Shown piece by piece: positions 32,006 to 41,435 of a DNA stretch of 64,000 nucleotides. Numbering within the stretch: position 1 is the stretch's first letter; every line of letters begins with the position of its first letter. Origin of the DNA: Paenibacillus cremeus (GTDB taxonomy: Bacteria > Bacillota > Bacilli > Paenibacillales > NBRC-103111); the NCBI RefSeq assembly GCF_007786445.1, contig NZ_VNJI01000008.1, positions 1 through 64,000 on the forward strand. Direction: 5' to 3'. The translations under genes were made by a program, and so were the position numbers. The notes beneath the pieces are model-generated. The model was not told where the DNA came from, did no database searches, and saw only the letters and a list, made by a program, of their open reading frames with translations.

Positions 32006-33627
32006 GGCTGGTGCTCCTTCCTGTACTCGTTCGGAGACACGCCAACCATCTTCTTGAACACTTTGCTGAAATATTTCTCATCATCGTATCCAACCATCTC
32101 CGCGACCTGCGAAATGCGTAGATGGGGATTGAGTAACAGCAGCTTTGCTTTATCCATGCGAATACCGCTTATGTAATCGGATAAATTAACCCCAAATTCC
32201 TGTTTAAATTTGCGGGAAATGTATTCTCGGCTCAAGTAGAAGTGACTGGCGATCTCCTGCAAGGTGATATCCTGATGGTAATGATTTTGAATGTATCTTG
32301 CAATATCAAAAATAACATTGCTGTCCTGATGCTGATACGTCAGCAGCTCCCGGGACAAGCCCGTCAGGCTGCGGGTCAGCTGTTCCTCCCACAGCGACAG
32401 CGACAGCGTCCCGTCCGGCTTCAGCGGCATGCTTAGCGCAGAGTTGTCCTCCGGCCGGGCAAGCTGGGGCGGCGGCTCGCGGAACAGCTCGACCAGCCAG
32501 CGGCTGCGCACGACGGTGTACTCGTGCCACCAGTGCTCCAGCTGCTCCTGCGTGATGCTGTCGAGGCCGCGGACGGCCTCCATCCATTCGCCGATGACCT
32601 TGCGGATCTGCTCCTCGCTGCCGCTGCGTACCGCAAGCCGCATCGCTTCGACATGCTCCGTGAAGGGCAGCAGCTTCTGCGTCGCTGCGGCCTTGTCCGG
32701 CTCGAAGCGATGGATCAGCTTACGCGGCTCGAGCAGATTGCGGGCGCGGAGCGCTTGGCGCGCTTCCTTGTACGCGGTGCCGAGGCCAGACGGGAAGGCG
32801 CAGCGGGAGCTGGCTCCGATGTCCAGCGTGCCTCGGAGAGCAGCGAGGATCGCCGCTTGAATCTTGGCCAGCTTGGCCTCAGCATGCTCCAGCTCGCGGA
32901 ACAGCAGCAGAAGCACCTCGTTCTCACGGCTCCAGTACCGGTAGGCGATGCCTTGAACCTCGGCGCCCGACTTGAGCAGCTCGCCGGCGATGTTGGTCAG
33001 CGAGAAGAAGAGCAGGTCAAGGTTCGAAGCGAACTTCGCCTTGAGCGGCAACGGAATCGTATCCAGGCTCAAGACGGCAACGATGCACTCTTTCACCTCT
33101 GGGCCCAGCCCGAACTCCGCATTCAAAGACTCAGCGCAGGCCTCATAGCCGGACGGCTCGTCGATCAAGCTGGAGAGCATCTTCTCCCAGTAGACTGGCT
33201 TGAACTGGTTGCGCTCGATGTTACGCTCCATCTGCTGCTGCCGCTCGGCTTCTTCCTTATGCCAGCCCTCCGACGCCTTCATGACGGCGCTAATCAGCTG
33301 CTCGGCGTCGATCGGCTTCAGAATGTAGTCGATCCCGCCGGATTTCACGGTATGGCGCACCAGCTCGAAGTCGTCATGACCGCTGATGACGATCGTTTTG
33401 CCGGCCGGGTAATGCTGCTGGAGCCAGTCGAGCAGCTCCCTGCCGCCGCGCAGCGGCATAACCATATCGGTGAAGATGATCTGCGGCTTATGGACTTCAA
33501 TGAGCCTCGCCGCATCCAGCCCGTCCTGCGCTTCGTAAATCTCGGTGATCTCAAACCGCTCCCAAGGCACGAGCAGCTTGATGGCTTCTCGGACATGCTT
33601 TTCGTCATCGACGATGATGGCTTTCAA
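32002..33627 (-). CDS. YesN-type AraC-family response regulator
   Basis: The 541-residue protein starts at TTG 33627, overlapping the kinase stop (TTGA). It has a receiver (KAIIVDDEKHVREAIKLLVP, phospho-acceptor Asp in IIFTDMVMPLRGG, Lys in DYILKPID). A long middle region of unknown fold follows, then a C-terminal AraC domain with two HTHs (DITLQEIASHFYLSREYISR, then LRISQVAEMVGYDDEKYFSK and GVSPNEYRK). Such regulators activate neighbouring sugar transporter genes. The divergent ABC locus at 35.6-39.4 kb is the likely target. Confidence 0.93.
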   Translation of the reverse strand: MKAIIVDDEKHVREAIKLLVPWERFEITEIYEAQDGLDAARLIEVHKPQIIFTDMVMPLRGGRELLDWLQQHYPAGKTIVISGHDDFELVRHTVKSGGIDYILKPIDAEQLISAVMKASEGWHKEEAERQQQMERNIERNQFKPVYWEKMLSSLIDEPSGYEACAESLNAEFGLGPEVKECIVAVLSLDTIPLPLKAKFASNLDLLFFSLTNIAGELLKSGAEVQGIAYRYWSRENEVLLLLFRELEHAEAKLAKIQAAILAALRGTLDIGASSRCAFPSGLGTAYKEARQALRARNLLEPRKLIHRFEPDKAAATQKLLPFTEHVEAMRLAVRSGSEEQIRKVIGEWMEAVRGLDSITQEQLEHWWHEYTVVRSRWLVELFREPPPQLARPEDNSALSMPLKPDGTLSLSLWEEQLTRSLTGLSRELLTYQHQDSNVIFDIARYIQNHYHQDITLQEIASHFYLSREYISRKFKQEFGVNLSDYISGIRMDKAKLLLLNPHLRISQVAEMVGYDDEKYFSKVFKKMVGVSPNEYRKEHQP

Positions 33628-35444
33628 CTTGCGTGTTCTCCCTTCGGTATCAGCAGCGTGACTTGGAAGCCGCACGGCTCCTTGGATTCCACGAACAGAT
33701 GCGCCTTCTCATTATAGTAGAGCGAAAGCCGGGTCTTCACATTCAGCAGCCCGATGCTGCCCTCCGTCTCGCTGCCTGCGTTTCCATGTTCGGTGGCGTC
33801 GTCCACCGCTGCTCCTGCAAGCTGCTTGCTAAGCCGCAGCCATTCCTCTTCGGACATGCTGCGCCCGTTATTCTCGACAATGATTTCGAAGTAGGGTTCT
33901 TCACTCGATAAGCTTGAGCGGCTGATGATCGTCAGCTCGCCGGGATGCTCCCGCGGATCGAAGCCGTGCTTGAAATAGTTCTCAACCAGCGGCTGTAATG
34001 TCATTTTTGGGATAAAAATGTCGAGCGTCTCTTCTTCTATATGATACCTCACTGTGAGCTCATCTTCAAAGCGCTGTATTTGCAATTCCATATAAGCGCG
34101 GATATGGTCAAGCTCCTTACGCAGGGGCACGACGGATTCTTGGGTGTTCATGCTGTAGCGCATCATTTTGGCCAGGGCATTGAGCAGCTGATAAATTTTC
34201 GGTGCCGAATGCTGCAGCGCCAGCGTCCCGATCGATTGCAGGGAGTTGTACAAAAAGTGCGGATTGATCTGCGCCTGCAGCGCTCGCAGCTGGTTCGTCT
34301 TGTTGGCCAGATGGAGCTTGTACTCCTGCATGATCAAATGGTTGATTGTTTCCATCATCGTACGGAAGCGGCGGGCCAAGATGCCAATCTCGTCCTTCGA
34401 ATCCACTTGAATGTCCACGTCGAGCTGCCCGGTCTGAATTTTGTTAATGTAGCCGATCAGCTGCTTCACCGGACGGGTAAAGCGCACCGTAATCCACAGC
34501 GTCAGCGCCACGACGACCACCAGCAGCACGGCCAGAATCGCGAACTGAATTTGCGTCAACTCCCGGGCTCCGCGGTACAGCTGCTCGTACGGAATCGTTT
34601 TGACCAAATACCACTGGAAAAAAGGGGTCTCAATCCGCTCATACATATGGATGCTGCTTTTGTCCTCCAAGCTCCCTTCATCGTCCGCCAGATTTAGCAG
34701 CCGATCGGCCCATGGGGCGTTCAGCTTGCGGCCATCCGGAGCTCCTGGCGCGCTGGAATAGACGACATTACCGTTGGCATCAAGAAGATAGACGTCCTCC
34801 TTCTCGCTCAGCAGCTGCTTCATCATCTCCTCGAGCGTGTCGAGACGGATATCGACCGACAGGTTGCCCAGCGCCTCCATCGAGGGAACGCGGTACAGCG
34901 CGCGGTGTATAGTCAAGACTTGCCGGGGGGCATAGTAAGAAAAGGAAGACATGCCGTAATCGTGGCTCCAGTGCGTCGTTTCGAGGGCGGAGTCATACGA
35001 TCCGGGCTTAAGCCCAGGGTAGGGAGGTGCGGTGACGGTATACTGCTGCGTCTTCTTCATATTAAACAGCAAATACGACAGCGGGTCGCCCTCCGCGCGG
35101 TGATCGAAGCTCATATACACCTGATACACGTCCTTGTTCAGTGCAATCGACTGCATCAAGTTGTAAATTTCGGGCTCCGCTTCATACCCTGTAAAGCCCA
35201 GGTCCATCAGCTTAATGAAGGACGGGTTTTTATACATAGAGAACGTCAGGTCGTTCAATTGATTCATATAGTTGATCAGATTCAGCTTGCTTTGCGACAG
35301 CAGGTTGGTGCTTTCCCGTATGGCGTTTTGCTTGACGGATTGCTTTGTGTATAGGTTCGTGACCAGCATCGTCGTGACAATCGGCGCGATGGTGGCGATC
35401 AGCAGCAGCACGATCAGTTTAAAACGCAGGCTGTTGCGGCCCAT
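33624..35444 (-). CDS. YesM-type sensor histidine kinase
   Basis: The 606-residue protein has an N-terminal helix (RFKLIVLLLIATIAPIVTTM), an extracellular dCache-like sensor region (about 35-290), a second helix (QFAILAVLLVVVVALTLWIT), and a HAMP domain. Its His_kinase domain has the phospho-acceptor His in QAQINPHFLYNSLQSIGTLA, and HATPase_c motifs are PLVENYFKHGFDP and GSIGLLNVKTRL. AGGAGGAAC precedes ATG 35444. It pairs with the overlapping response regulator and probably senses a sugar or the binding protein of the divergent importer. Confidence 0.94.
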   Translation of the reverse strand: MGRNSLRFKLIVLLLIATIAPIVTTMLVTNLYTKQSVKQNAIRESTNLLSQSKLNLINYMNQLNDLTFSMYKNPSFIKLMDLGFTGYEAEPEIYNLMQSIALNKDVYQVYMSFDHRAEGDPLSYLLFNMKKTQQYTVTAPPYPGLKPGSYDSALETTHWSHDYGMSSFSYYAPRQVLTIHRALYRVPSMEALGNLSVDIRLDTLEEMMKQLLSEKEDVYLLDANGNVVYSSAPGAPDGRKLNAPWADRLLNLADDEGSLEDKSSIHMYERIETPFFQWYLVKTIPYEQLYRGARELTQIQFAILAVLLVVVVALTLWITVRFTRPVKQLIGYINKIQTGQLDVDIQVDSKDEIGILARRFRTMMETINHLIMQEYKLHLANKTNQLRALQAQINPHFLYNSLQSIGTLALQHSAPKIYQLLNALAKMMRYSMNTQESVVPLRKELDHIRAYMELQIQRFEDELTVRYHIEEETLDIFIPKMTLQPLVENYFKHGFDPREHPGELTIISRSSLSSEEPYFEIIVENNGRSMSEEEWLRLSKQLAGAAVDDATEHGNAGSETEGSIGLLNVKTRLSLYYNEKAHLFVESKEPCGFQVTLLIPKGEHAS

Positions 35445-35587
35445 GGTGTTCCTCCTATGACCGTTCTCGTTAGATCAATATTTTACACCAAACGGTTCAT
35501 GATCTTCGGTGTTGGTCGGCGACAAATTTCAGTACACTTTGTACTATAGACAATTTGGGGAAGAAAAAAAAGAAGGGGGAATGAGCG

Positions 35588-36469
35588 ATGAATCGAAGAA
35601 AATCAGCCGAATGGCTCGAGCAGCTCGTGTTCGTCGGCCCTGCATTTATCTGCTTTGCGCTTATCATCATCGTGCCTTTTTTCCTTGGCATGTATTATTC
35701 ATTCACCGATTGGAACGGCGTTTCCGGTCAGGTGACATGGACGGGCATCGAGAATTTCAAGCAAATCCTGTCGAACGACCCGGATTTTCTGAAGGCGTTC
35801 TGGTTTACGACCCGGTTCTCGATTGCTGCGGTCATTATCACCAATGTGCTGGCGTTTGCGATCGCCCTGCTGCTCACAAAGCCGCTGAAGCTGCGCAATA
35901 CGCTGCGGACGATTTTCTTTTTGCCTAACGTCATTGGCGGCTTGCTGCTCGGCTTTATCTGGCAGTTCATCTTCGTCAAAGGCTTCCCGGCGATCGGACA
36001 ATTGACGCATTTGCCGTTCTTTAATTTGCCGTGGCTGGGCGACGAAAATACCGCCTTCTGGGGTATCGTGATCGTTTTCGCTTGGCAGACAGCCGGCTAT
36101 TTCATGGTCATTTACATTGCAGCGCTAATGAACCTGCCTAAGGATGTCATGGAAGCAGCCCAGATTGACGGAGCTTCGCCATGGCAAATGCTGCAGCAAA
36201 TCATTCTTCCGCTGGTGATGCCGGCGGTGACGATCTGCTTGTTCTTGGCGATTTCCAATTCGTTTAAAATGTTCGATCTGAACTTGTCTTTGACCAAAGG
36301 AGGTCCGTTCAAGTCTACGGAATCCGTTGCGCTCAATATTTATACCGAAGCGTTTCAGAATAACCGGTTTGGACTCGGGACGGCGAAGGCGTTCATCTTC
36401 TTCGTCACGGTTGCAATTATTACGACCATTCAGGTACGCATCACGAAGAGCAAGGAGGTTGAAGTGTAA
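35588..36469 (+). CDS. Carbohydrate ABC permease, MalF type
   Basis: The 293-residue six-helix permease has the EAA loop DVMEAAQIDGASPWQMLQQI and a typical opening with FVGPAFICFALIIIVPFFLG. GGGGGAATGAG precedes the ATG at 35588. Its stop TAA shares a base with the ATG of the next permease, so translation is coupled. It belongs to the locus divergent from the YesM/YesN genes. No ATPase gene is present in the locus. Confidence 0.94.
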   Translation: MNRRKSAEWLEQLVFVGPAFICFALIIIVPFFLGMYYSFTDWNGVSGQVTWTGIENFKQILSNDPDFLKAFWFTTRFSIAAVIITNVLAFAIALLLTKPLKLRNTLRTIFFLPNVIGGLLLGFIWQFIFVKGFPAIGQLTHLPFFNLPWLGDENTAFWGIVIVFAWQTAGYFMVIYIAALMNLPKDVMEAAQIDGASPWQMLQQIILPLVMPAVTICLFLAISNSFKMFDLNLSLTKGGPFKSTESVALNIYTEAFQNNRFGLGTAKAFIFFVTVAIITTIQVRITKSKEVEV

Positions 36470-37305
36470 TGGATGCTCAGCCGCGTTATTCGGCACGAAT
36501 TTTTGGATTGGAGCTCATTGCCATCGTCATCGCCCTTCTGTTTCTCGTGCCGTTCTACTTCGTCATCGTGAACTCGCTGAAAACGTTCGGAGAGCTGCTG
36601 ACGGATCCGACCAGTCTGCCGCATACCATGCAGTGGAACAACTACTCCCGGGCGTGGAGCATTGTAAAGTTTCCGACGGTATTTACGAATTCGCTGATTG
36701 TAACGGTGGTTGCGAACCTTGGCATTGCACTAATCAGCTCAATGGCGGCGTATAAAATGGTGCGACGTCCGAACCGCTTAAATAATGTGCTGTTTACCTT
36801 GTTCGTTGCGGCCATGGTGATCCCGTTTCAATCGATCATGATTCCGCTGGTCAAGGTAGCAAAAACAGCCGGCTTGTTCGACAGTTTACCGGGCCTCGTC
36901 GTCTGCTATCTGGGCTTTGGCGCGCCGATGTCGATCTTCTTGTTTCACGGGTTTATTAAGTCCATTCCGCTCGAGATTGAAGAGTCCGCGGTGGTGGATG
37001 GGACGAGTGCTTACGGCACGTTCTTCCGAATCGTTCTTCCGCTGCTGAAGCCGATTGCGGTTACGGTTATTTTGCTGAACAGCCTGTGGATTTGGAACGA
37101 CTTTCTGCTGCCGTTTCTAATCTTGCAAAGCCCGGATCTCAAGACGATTCCGCTCGCCACCAACTCCTTCTTCGGTCAGTACACGAAGCAGTGGGATCTC
37201 GCGCTGGCGGCCCTCGTGCTGGGCGTGGCGCCGATCGTCGTATTTTTCCTTGCGATGCAGCGGCATATCATTGAAGGGATTACCGCTGGTTCGGTTAAAG
37301 GTTAA
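36469..37305 (+). CDS. Carbohydrate ABC permease, MalG type
   Basis: The 278-residue permease has helices at IAIVIALLFLVPFYFVIVNS and four or five more. Its EAA loop is EIEESAVVDGTSAYGTFFRI, and the C-terminus GITAGSVKG is typical of the family. It starts on the last base of the MalF stop. It imports the sugar delivered by the lipoprotein at 38.1 kb. Two small genes stand between it and that lipoprotein. Confidence 0.94.
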   Translation: MDAQPRYSARIFGLELIAIVIALLFLVPFYFVIVNSLKTFGELLTDPTSLPHTMQWNNYSRAWSIVKFPTVFTNSLIVTVVANLGIALISSMAAYKMVRRPNRLNNVLFTLFVAAMVIPFQSIMIPLVKVAKTAGLFDSLPGLVVCYLGFGAPMSIFLFHGFIKSIPLEIEESAVVDGTSAYGTFFRIVLPLLKPIAVTVILLNSLWIWNDFLLPFLILQSPDLKTIPLATNSFFGQYTKQWDLALAALVLGVAPIVVFFLAMQRHIIEGITAGSVKG

Positions 37306-37368
37306 ATTCCGTAACATAATTCAGGCTCCGCTATCGCATACTAACCAAAAACGCAAGGAGAGTCTGCG

Positions 37369-37587
37369 ATGTTAAAATATTTACTCATGCTGGCGTTTCT
37401 TATCGTTGTGTTTGCCTTTGTCTTTTCCATTGCGGCGATTCGGAAGCAGAAGGACCGGGAGATGGACAAGGGCATGAATCATACGTCCGTAAAGCATAAC
37501 ATCCTCGCCAATCCGATGCTGATCGCTTATGTGCTGTTTCCGGTTGCGGTCGTGCTGGGTGCGATGATTTGGATGTATTACTTTTAA
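37369..37587 (+). CDS. Small two-helix membrane protein
   Basis: The 72-residue product has helices LLMLAFLIVVFAFVFSIAAI and MLIAYVLFPVAVVLGAMIWM, with a charged loop RKQKDREMDKGMNHTSVKHN between them. CAAGGAGAG precedes ATG 37369. It sits inside the sugar importer locus, between permease and binding protein. No family is recognised. Its place suggests either a transporter accessory or an unrelated insertion in the locus. Confidence 0.7.
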   Translation: MLKYLLMLAFLIVVFAFVFSIAAIRKQKDREMDKGMNHTSVKHNILANPMLIAYVLFPVAVVLGAMIWMYYF

Positions 37588-37605
37588 CCCTTCGGAGGAA
37601 CTGAC

Positions 37606-37926
37606 ATGGAGACCAAACGACGCTACTACGTATCCGTCCAATCCAGAACCATTATGGAGAATCAGGGCGATGCTGCTTATGAGCTGGAGATTGATGCGAC
37701 CCCCGAGCAAATTGATCGGCTTCGAGACTTGTTCGATGAAAAAGAGGACTACGAGCAGGATTCCTTTATTAGAGCGCATGCGCCAGGAATTCCGTACCAT
37801 CACGATGCGCCTAATGACGGGTATGACGCTTCCTTGCAAACCATTTACGAAACGCTTCATGACCTTGGAACCAAGGAGACCAAGGACCACATCGAGAGCA
37901 TGCAGGTGTTGAATAGAAACTGGTAA
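37606..37926 (+). CDS. Small acidic cytoplasmic protein of unknown function
   Basis: The 106-residue product starts METKRRYYVSVQSRTIMENQ and contains a helix-rich acidic part (ATPEQIDRLRDLFDEKEDYE, then PYHHDAPNDGYDASLQTIYE). ATG 37606 follows GGAGGAAC and lies 19 bases behind the two-helix gene. It ends in a terminator. The composition and length suggest a compact soluble domain. I cannot name it. Confidence 0.7.
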   Translation: METKRRYYVSVQSRTIMENQGDAAYELEIDATPEQIDRLRDLFDEKEDYEQDSFIRAHAPGIPYHHDAPNDGYDASLQTIYETLHDLGTKETKDHIESMQVLNRNW

Positions 37927-37951
37927 AGGGGCAGCCGGCTGTCCCTTTTTT
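37923..37951 (+). terminator. Intrinsic terminator before the binding protein gene
   Basis: AAAGGGGCAGCC pairs with GGCTGTCCCTTT (one G-U pair) and ends in six T. It overlaps the stop of the 106-residue gene, so the binding protein gene at 38116 probably has its own promoter. Confidence 0.85.
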
Positions 37952-38115
37952 GCATTTTGGTGGAAATGAAAGCGCGGTCAATTTGTTCCACCTTTTTGTT
38001 CAATATTCTCTGTGTTGGCTCATCGTGCCAGAATTTATAATGACCAATGTAGGCACAATATAAGAAAAGCTTCTGTAAGTTCAAGGTAAGGTCATATTAA
38101 AAGGGAGGCTCTCGA

Positions 38116-39417
38116 ATGAAACAATCGTTCAGAAAAATGACGGCTATTTCCATGAGCGCGCTGCTGCTCGCCGGCGTTGCAGCAGGCTGCGGGGCGAAGA
38201 CAGGTCAAAATAATACAGCGGCTCCAGGTGCGGCTGGTGGTAAACAGGTTACGCTGAAAATTTTTCAATTCAAGGTGGAAATTAATGAAGCGCTGAACCG
38301 CATGAAGGATGAGTATGAAAAGACGCATCCGAACGTGAAGCTGCAGATCGAAACGGTTGGCGGCGGGGCGGACTATGGCGCGGCGTTGAAGACGAAGTTC
38401 GCGTCGAACGATCAGCCGGATATTTTCAATAACGGCGGGTTCCGTGAAGCGGATACCTGGATGGAGCATCTCGAGGATCTGTCCGATCAGCCTTGGGTAA
38501 AAGATGTGCTGCCGGTAGCCAAAGCGCCGATGACGAAAGACGGCAAGCTGTACGGCATGCCAATGAACATTGAAGGCTACGGCTTCATCTATAACAAAGA
38601 TTTGTTTACGAAAGCCGGCATTACGGAGCTGCCGAAAACGCTCAGCCAGCTGGAAGAAGCCGCAAAGAAGCTGCAAGCTGCAGGCATTACGCCGTTCGCT
38701 AACGGCTTTCAGGAGTGGTGGATTCTCGGGATCCACAACCTGAACGTAGCTATGGCTCGCCAAGCGGATCCGGATAAATACATTACTGGACTGTTCGACG
38801 GCTCCCAAAAGTTCGGAGGTCCGGTATTTGACGACTGGACGAAGCTGCTGGATCTGACGGTGAAATACGGTCAGCCGAACCCACTTACGACGGACTACAA
38901 CACGCAGGTCACGAACTTCGCTACCGGCAAAGCGGCCATGATGCAGCAAGGGAACTGGACGCAAGTACAGATCGATAAAATTACGCCGAATCTGAATATT
39001 GGCGTGCTGCCGATGCCGATTAACGAAGATGCGGCGGCGAACGATAAAGTATTCGTAGGGGTGCCGAACAACTGGGTTATTAACAAGAACTCTACGGTGA
39101 AGGCGGAAGCGAAGGAATTCCTGAACTGGATGGTGACCTCCGATACCGGGAAAAACTACATGACCAAAGAGTTCAAGTTCATTCCGGCGTTCGCCAGCAT
39201 CAATGCGGATGTAAAGGATTTGGGGCCAATCGCGGGCGATATTCTAAAGTACAGCAAAGACAACAAAGTGTTGGGCTGGAACTGGCCTAAATATCCGGAC
39301 GGCGCAACGCAAGAATTCGGTGCTACCATGCAGGCATACATCGCCGGCAAGCAGACGAAGGATCAAATGTACGCGAGCTTCCAAAAGACTTGGGATAATC
39401 TGAAGGCGAAGAAATAA
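38116..39417 (+). CDS. Sugar-binding lipoprotein of the second ABC importer
   Basis: The 433-residue family 1 solute-binding protein has a lipoprotein signal (MKQSFRKMTAISMSALLLAG, then VAAGCGAK). The mature part shows VTLKIFQFKVEINEALNRMK, then DEYEKTHPNVKLQIETVGGG, QPDIFNNGG, and a C-terminal GATMQAYIAGKQTKDQMYAS. AAGGGAGG precedes the ATG. It provides the substrate to the MalFG-type permeases upstream in the locus. The terminator upstream separates its transcription from theirs. Confidence 0.95.
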   Translation: MKQSFRKMTAISMSALLLAGVAAGCGAKTGQNNTAAPGAAGGKQVTLKIFQFKVEINEALNRMKDEYEKTHPNVKLQIETVGGGADYGAALKTKFASNDQPDIFNNGGFREADTWMEHLEDLSDQPWVKDVLPVAKAPMTKDGKLYGMPMNIEGYGFIYNKDLFTKAGITELPKTLSQLEEAAKKLQAAGITPFANGFQEWWILGIHNLNVAMARQADPDKYITGLFDGSQKFGGPVFDDWTKLLDLTVKYGQPNPLTTDYNTQVTNFATGKAAMMQQGNWTQVQIDKITPNLNIGVLPMPINEDAAANDKVFVGVPNNWVINKNSTVKAEAKEFLNWMVTSDTGKNYMTKEFKFIPAFASINADVKDLGPIAGDILKYSKDNKVLGWNWPKYPDGATQEFGATMQAYIAGKQTKDQMYASFQKTWDNLKAKK

Positions 39418-39428
39418 AGTTTTATATG

Positions 39429-39478
39429 AAACGGTTTGGCGGGAGCTTGAGCAAAGCTTCTGCCAGGCCGTTTTTTTT
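39429..39478 (+). terminator. Intrinsic terminator of the binding-protein gene
   Basis: AACGG-GGC-AGCTT pairs with AAGCT-GCC-CCGTT around GAGC, with small internal bulges, followed by eight T. Confidence 0.88.
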
Positions 39479-39568
39479 GTTGTTTGCTGGCGCTTGGTGA
39501 ATGGTTTGATTGGAGAGGGGGATGCTAGGGGCAATGTGTGTATTTCCACTACCAGAGGTGACGATTTC

Positions 39569-40498
39569 ATGTTGGATTGCATCATCGTCGGCGGGGGCAT
39601 TGCAGGGATGCAGGCGTCGATCCAGCTAGGCCGCTACGGCCATCGGGTGCTGGTTATCGATAAGGGGCTGGGGCGCTCCACGCTGTGCCGCAGCTATCAC
39701 AATGTGCTGGGCTGGCCGGACGGTGTCTCGGGTCAGGAGCTGCGGCGGCTCGGTCGGTTGCAGGCGGAGCGGCTGGGTGTGCAGTTTCGGGTCGATGAAG
39801 TGATTGCAGCGGCGAAGCATGGCGAGCACTTTGACGTCGCGGTAGCAGAAGGCGGCGGGACCTTGTCTGCGCGGACCCTGCTTGCGGCAACCGGGATCAT
39901 GGATCGTTTTCCGGACCTCCCCGGACTTACGCCTTGTCTTGGCCTCAGCGTGTACGTATGTCCGGACTGCGATGGCTATGAGATCAAAGGAAAGCGGACG
40001 ATCGTGCTGGGCGCGGGAGATGTGGGTGCTTCGATGGCGCTTACGCTGCGGTATTGGACGGATCGGATCGTGTATGTAAATCATGAGCGTAAGGTGATCG
40101 GAAGCACGTTGCTTGATCAATTGCTGGGGCGGGGCATTGTCTGTGAAGAAGCGGAAATCGCTGAGGTGCTGGGCAGCGCGGACGGGTGGTTTGGCGGGGT
40201 TCGACTGGCCGATGGCCGCATCATCGAGGGCGAGCGCGGGTTTATCGCTTTCGGCGGGAATCGAGTGCACTCGGATTGGCTGGCCCCGCTCGGCGTGGAG
40301 CGGCTGGAAAATAAACATATCGTCACCGATCCCCGAAGCAAAATGACGTCGGTGCCGGGCGTTTGGGCGGCCGGCGATATCGGCGTGCATTCGGAGCAGG
40401 TCACGATTGCCATGGGCGAAGGCTCGCAAGCGGCGATTTGGATCCATAAGGAGCTGGTGAAGCGTGATGAAGCTGCAAAAGCGCTTGTGAAGACTTAG
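39569..40498 (+). CDS. Thioredoxin reductase-like FAD/NAD(P) oxidoreductase
   Basis: The 309-residue flavoprotein starts at ATG 39569 (AGGTGA seven bases upstream). It has the FAD-binding GxGxxG (CIIVGGGIAGMQASIQLGRY), the redox pair CPDCDG in VYVCPDCDGYEIKG, the NADP Rossmann motif (TIVLGAGDVGASMALTLRYW) and the C-terminal FAD motif GVWAAGDIGVHSEQVTIAMG. CxxC with following D-G is the TrxR-like arrangement. No thioredoxin gene is nearby, so the partner is unknown. Confidence 0.92.
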   Translation: MLDCIIVGGGIAGMQASIQLGRYGHRVLVIDKGLGRSTLCRSYHNVLGWPDGVSGQELRRLGRLQAERLGVQFRVDEVIAAAKHGEHFDVAVAEGGGTLSARTLLAATGIMDRFPDLPGLTPCLGLSVYVCPDCDGYEIKGKRTIVLGAGDVGASMALTLRYWTDRIVYVNHERKVIGSTLLDQLLGRGIVCEEAEIAEVLGSADGWFGGVRLADGRIIEGERGFIAFGGNRVHSDWLAPLGVERLENKHIVTDPRSKMTSVPGVWAAGDIGVHSEQVTIAMGEGSQAAIWIHKELVKRDEAAKALVKT

Positions 40499-40535
40499 CA
40501 GAAATGAGCGTAACAAAGCGGAATGGCTGAATGGC

Positions 40536-41321
40536 CTACCCTTTTTCCAGCTTCGACTTCCATTTGCTCATCGATTCTTCGCCGTTCACGAAAATTCGCT
40601 TGAGCTTGTAAGGATGCTGATCCGGCGTAGTTTTTCCCTGATCGATCGTAAAGGCATAGCGGAAGCCGTATTCCTTCAAAATGGTCAGCGTGCTTTGATT
40701 GTATTCTCCGTAAGGATAGCAATACACATCCGCTTTCGTCCCCAGATGCCTCTCAATGAGACGCCTCGCCTCGACAATCTCGTAGGCCTGCTCCTCCGCC
40801 GACAGCTTCGGCAGATGCGGGTGCGTCATGCCATGGGGCTGAATATCCCACCCTGCCTCGTGCATTTCTTTGATTTGCTCCCAACTCAAGTAGTAGCCAT
40901 CATCCACCATGCCTGGCGATACGAAGAGCGTGGCATGAAACTGGTGCTTTTGCAGGACGGGCAGCGCATACTGATAATTATCGGCATAGCCGTCGTCGAA
41001 GGTCAGCAGCACCGGCTTGTCCGGGCTTGGCTCCTTGCCCTCCAATATATTGAAAAATTGCTGCAGCGTCAGCGTCGTATAGCCTTCCTCGGCCAGCGCG
41101 TCCATCTGAGCTTCAAATTTTTCGGGCGTGATCGTAGCAATGTTTCCGGGATCGACTGTGATGCTGTGGTAGTTGAGGACGGGGATGCGGAGCTTTTTGC
41201 GCTCGTCTGTCGCAGCGGCCTCGACGTCTGTGTAGTCGGTCGGCAGCGAGATCGAGCAAAGCAGCAGCAAGGGCATAAGCAGGAAACGCCAGCGGATGAA
41301 CAAGGACACCGGTTTGTACAA
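40536..41321 (-). CDS. Membrane-anchored polysaccharide deacetylase
   Basis: The 261-residue protein has an N-terminal helix (FLLMPLLLLCSISLPTDYTD) and the NodB domain. Motif 1 is VLLTFDDGYADNY, motif 2 HGMTHPHL (metal His pair), and motif 3 VYCYPYGEYN. IPVLNYHSIT opens the domain, as in PgaB- and YadE-like deacetylases. It probably removes acetyl or similar groups from a wall or exopolysaccharide outside the cell. It is convergent with the flavoprotein gene. Confidence 0.93.
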   Translation of the reverse strand: MYKPVSLFIRWRFLLMPLLLLCSISLPTDYTDVEAAATDERKKLRIPVLNYHSITVDPGNIATITPEKFEAQMDALAEEGYTTLTLQQFFNILEGKEPSPDKPVLLTFDDGYADNYQYALPVLQKHQFHATLFVSPGMVDDGYYLSWEQIKEMHEAGWDIQPHGMTHPHLPKLSAEEQAYEIVEARRLIERHLGTKADVYCYPYGEYNQSTLTILKEYGFRYAFTIDQGKTTPDQHPYKLKRIFVNGEESMSKWKSKLEKG

Positions 41322-41435
41322 GCGAGCGACAGCTCCTTTCTATGGGAACTCTATTACTCTATTCTTATCCGGTGTCCCATACGATTATGCATGAAAGTTT
41401 AGGATGATTCGACAGACCGAGTGGAGAGGACTCGT

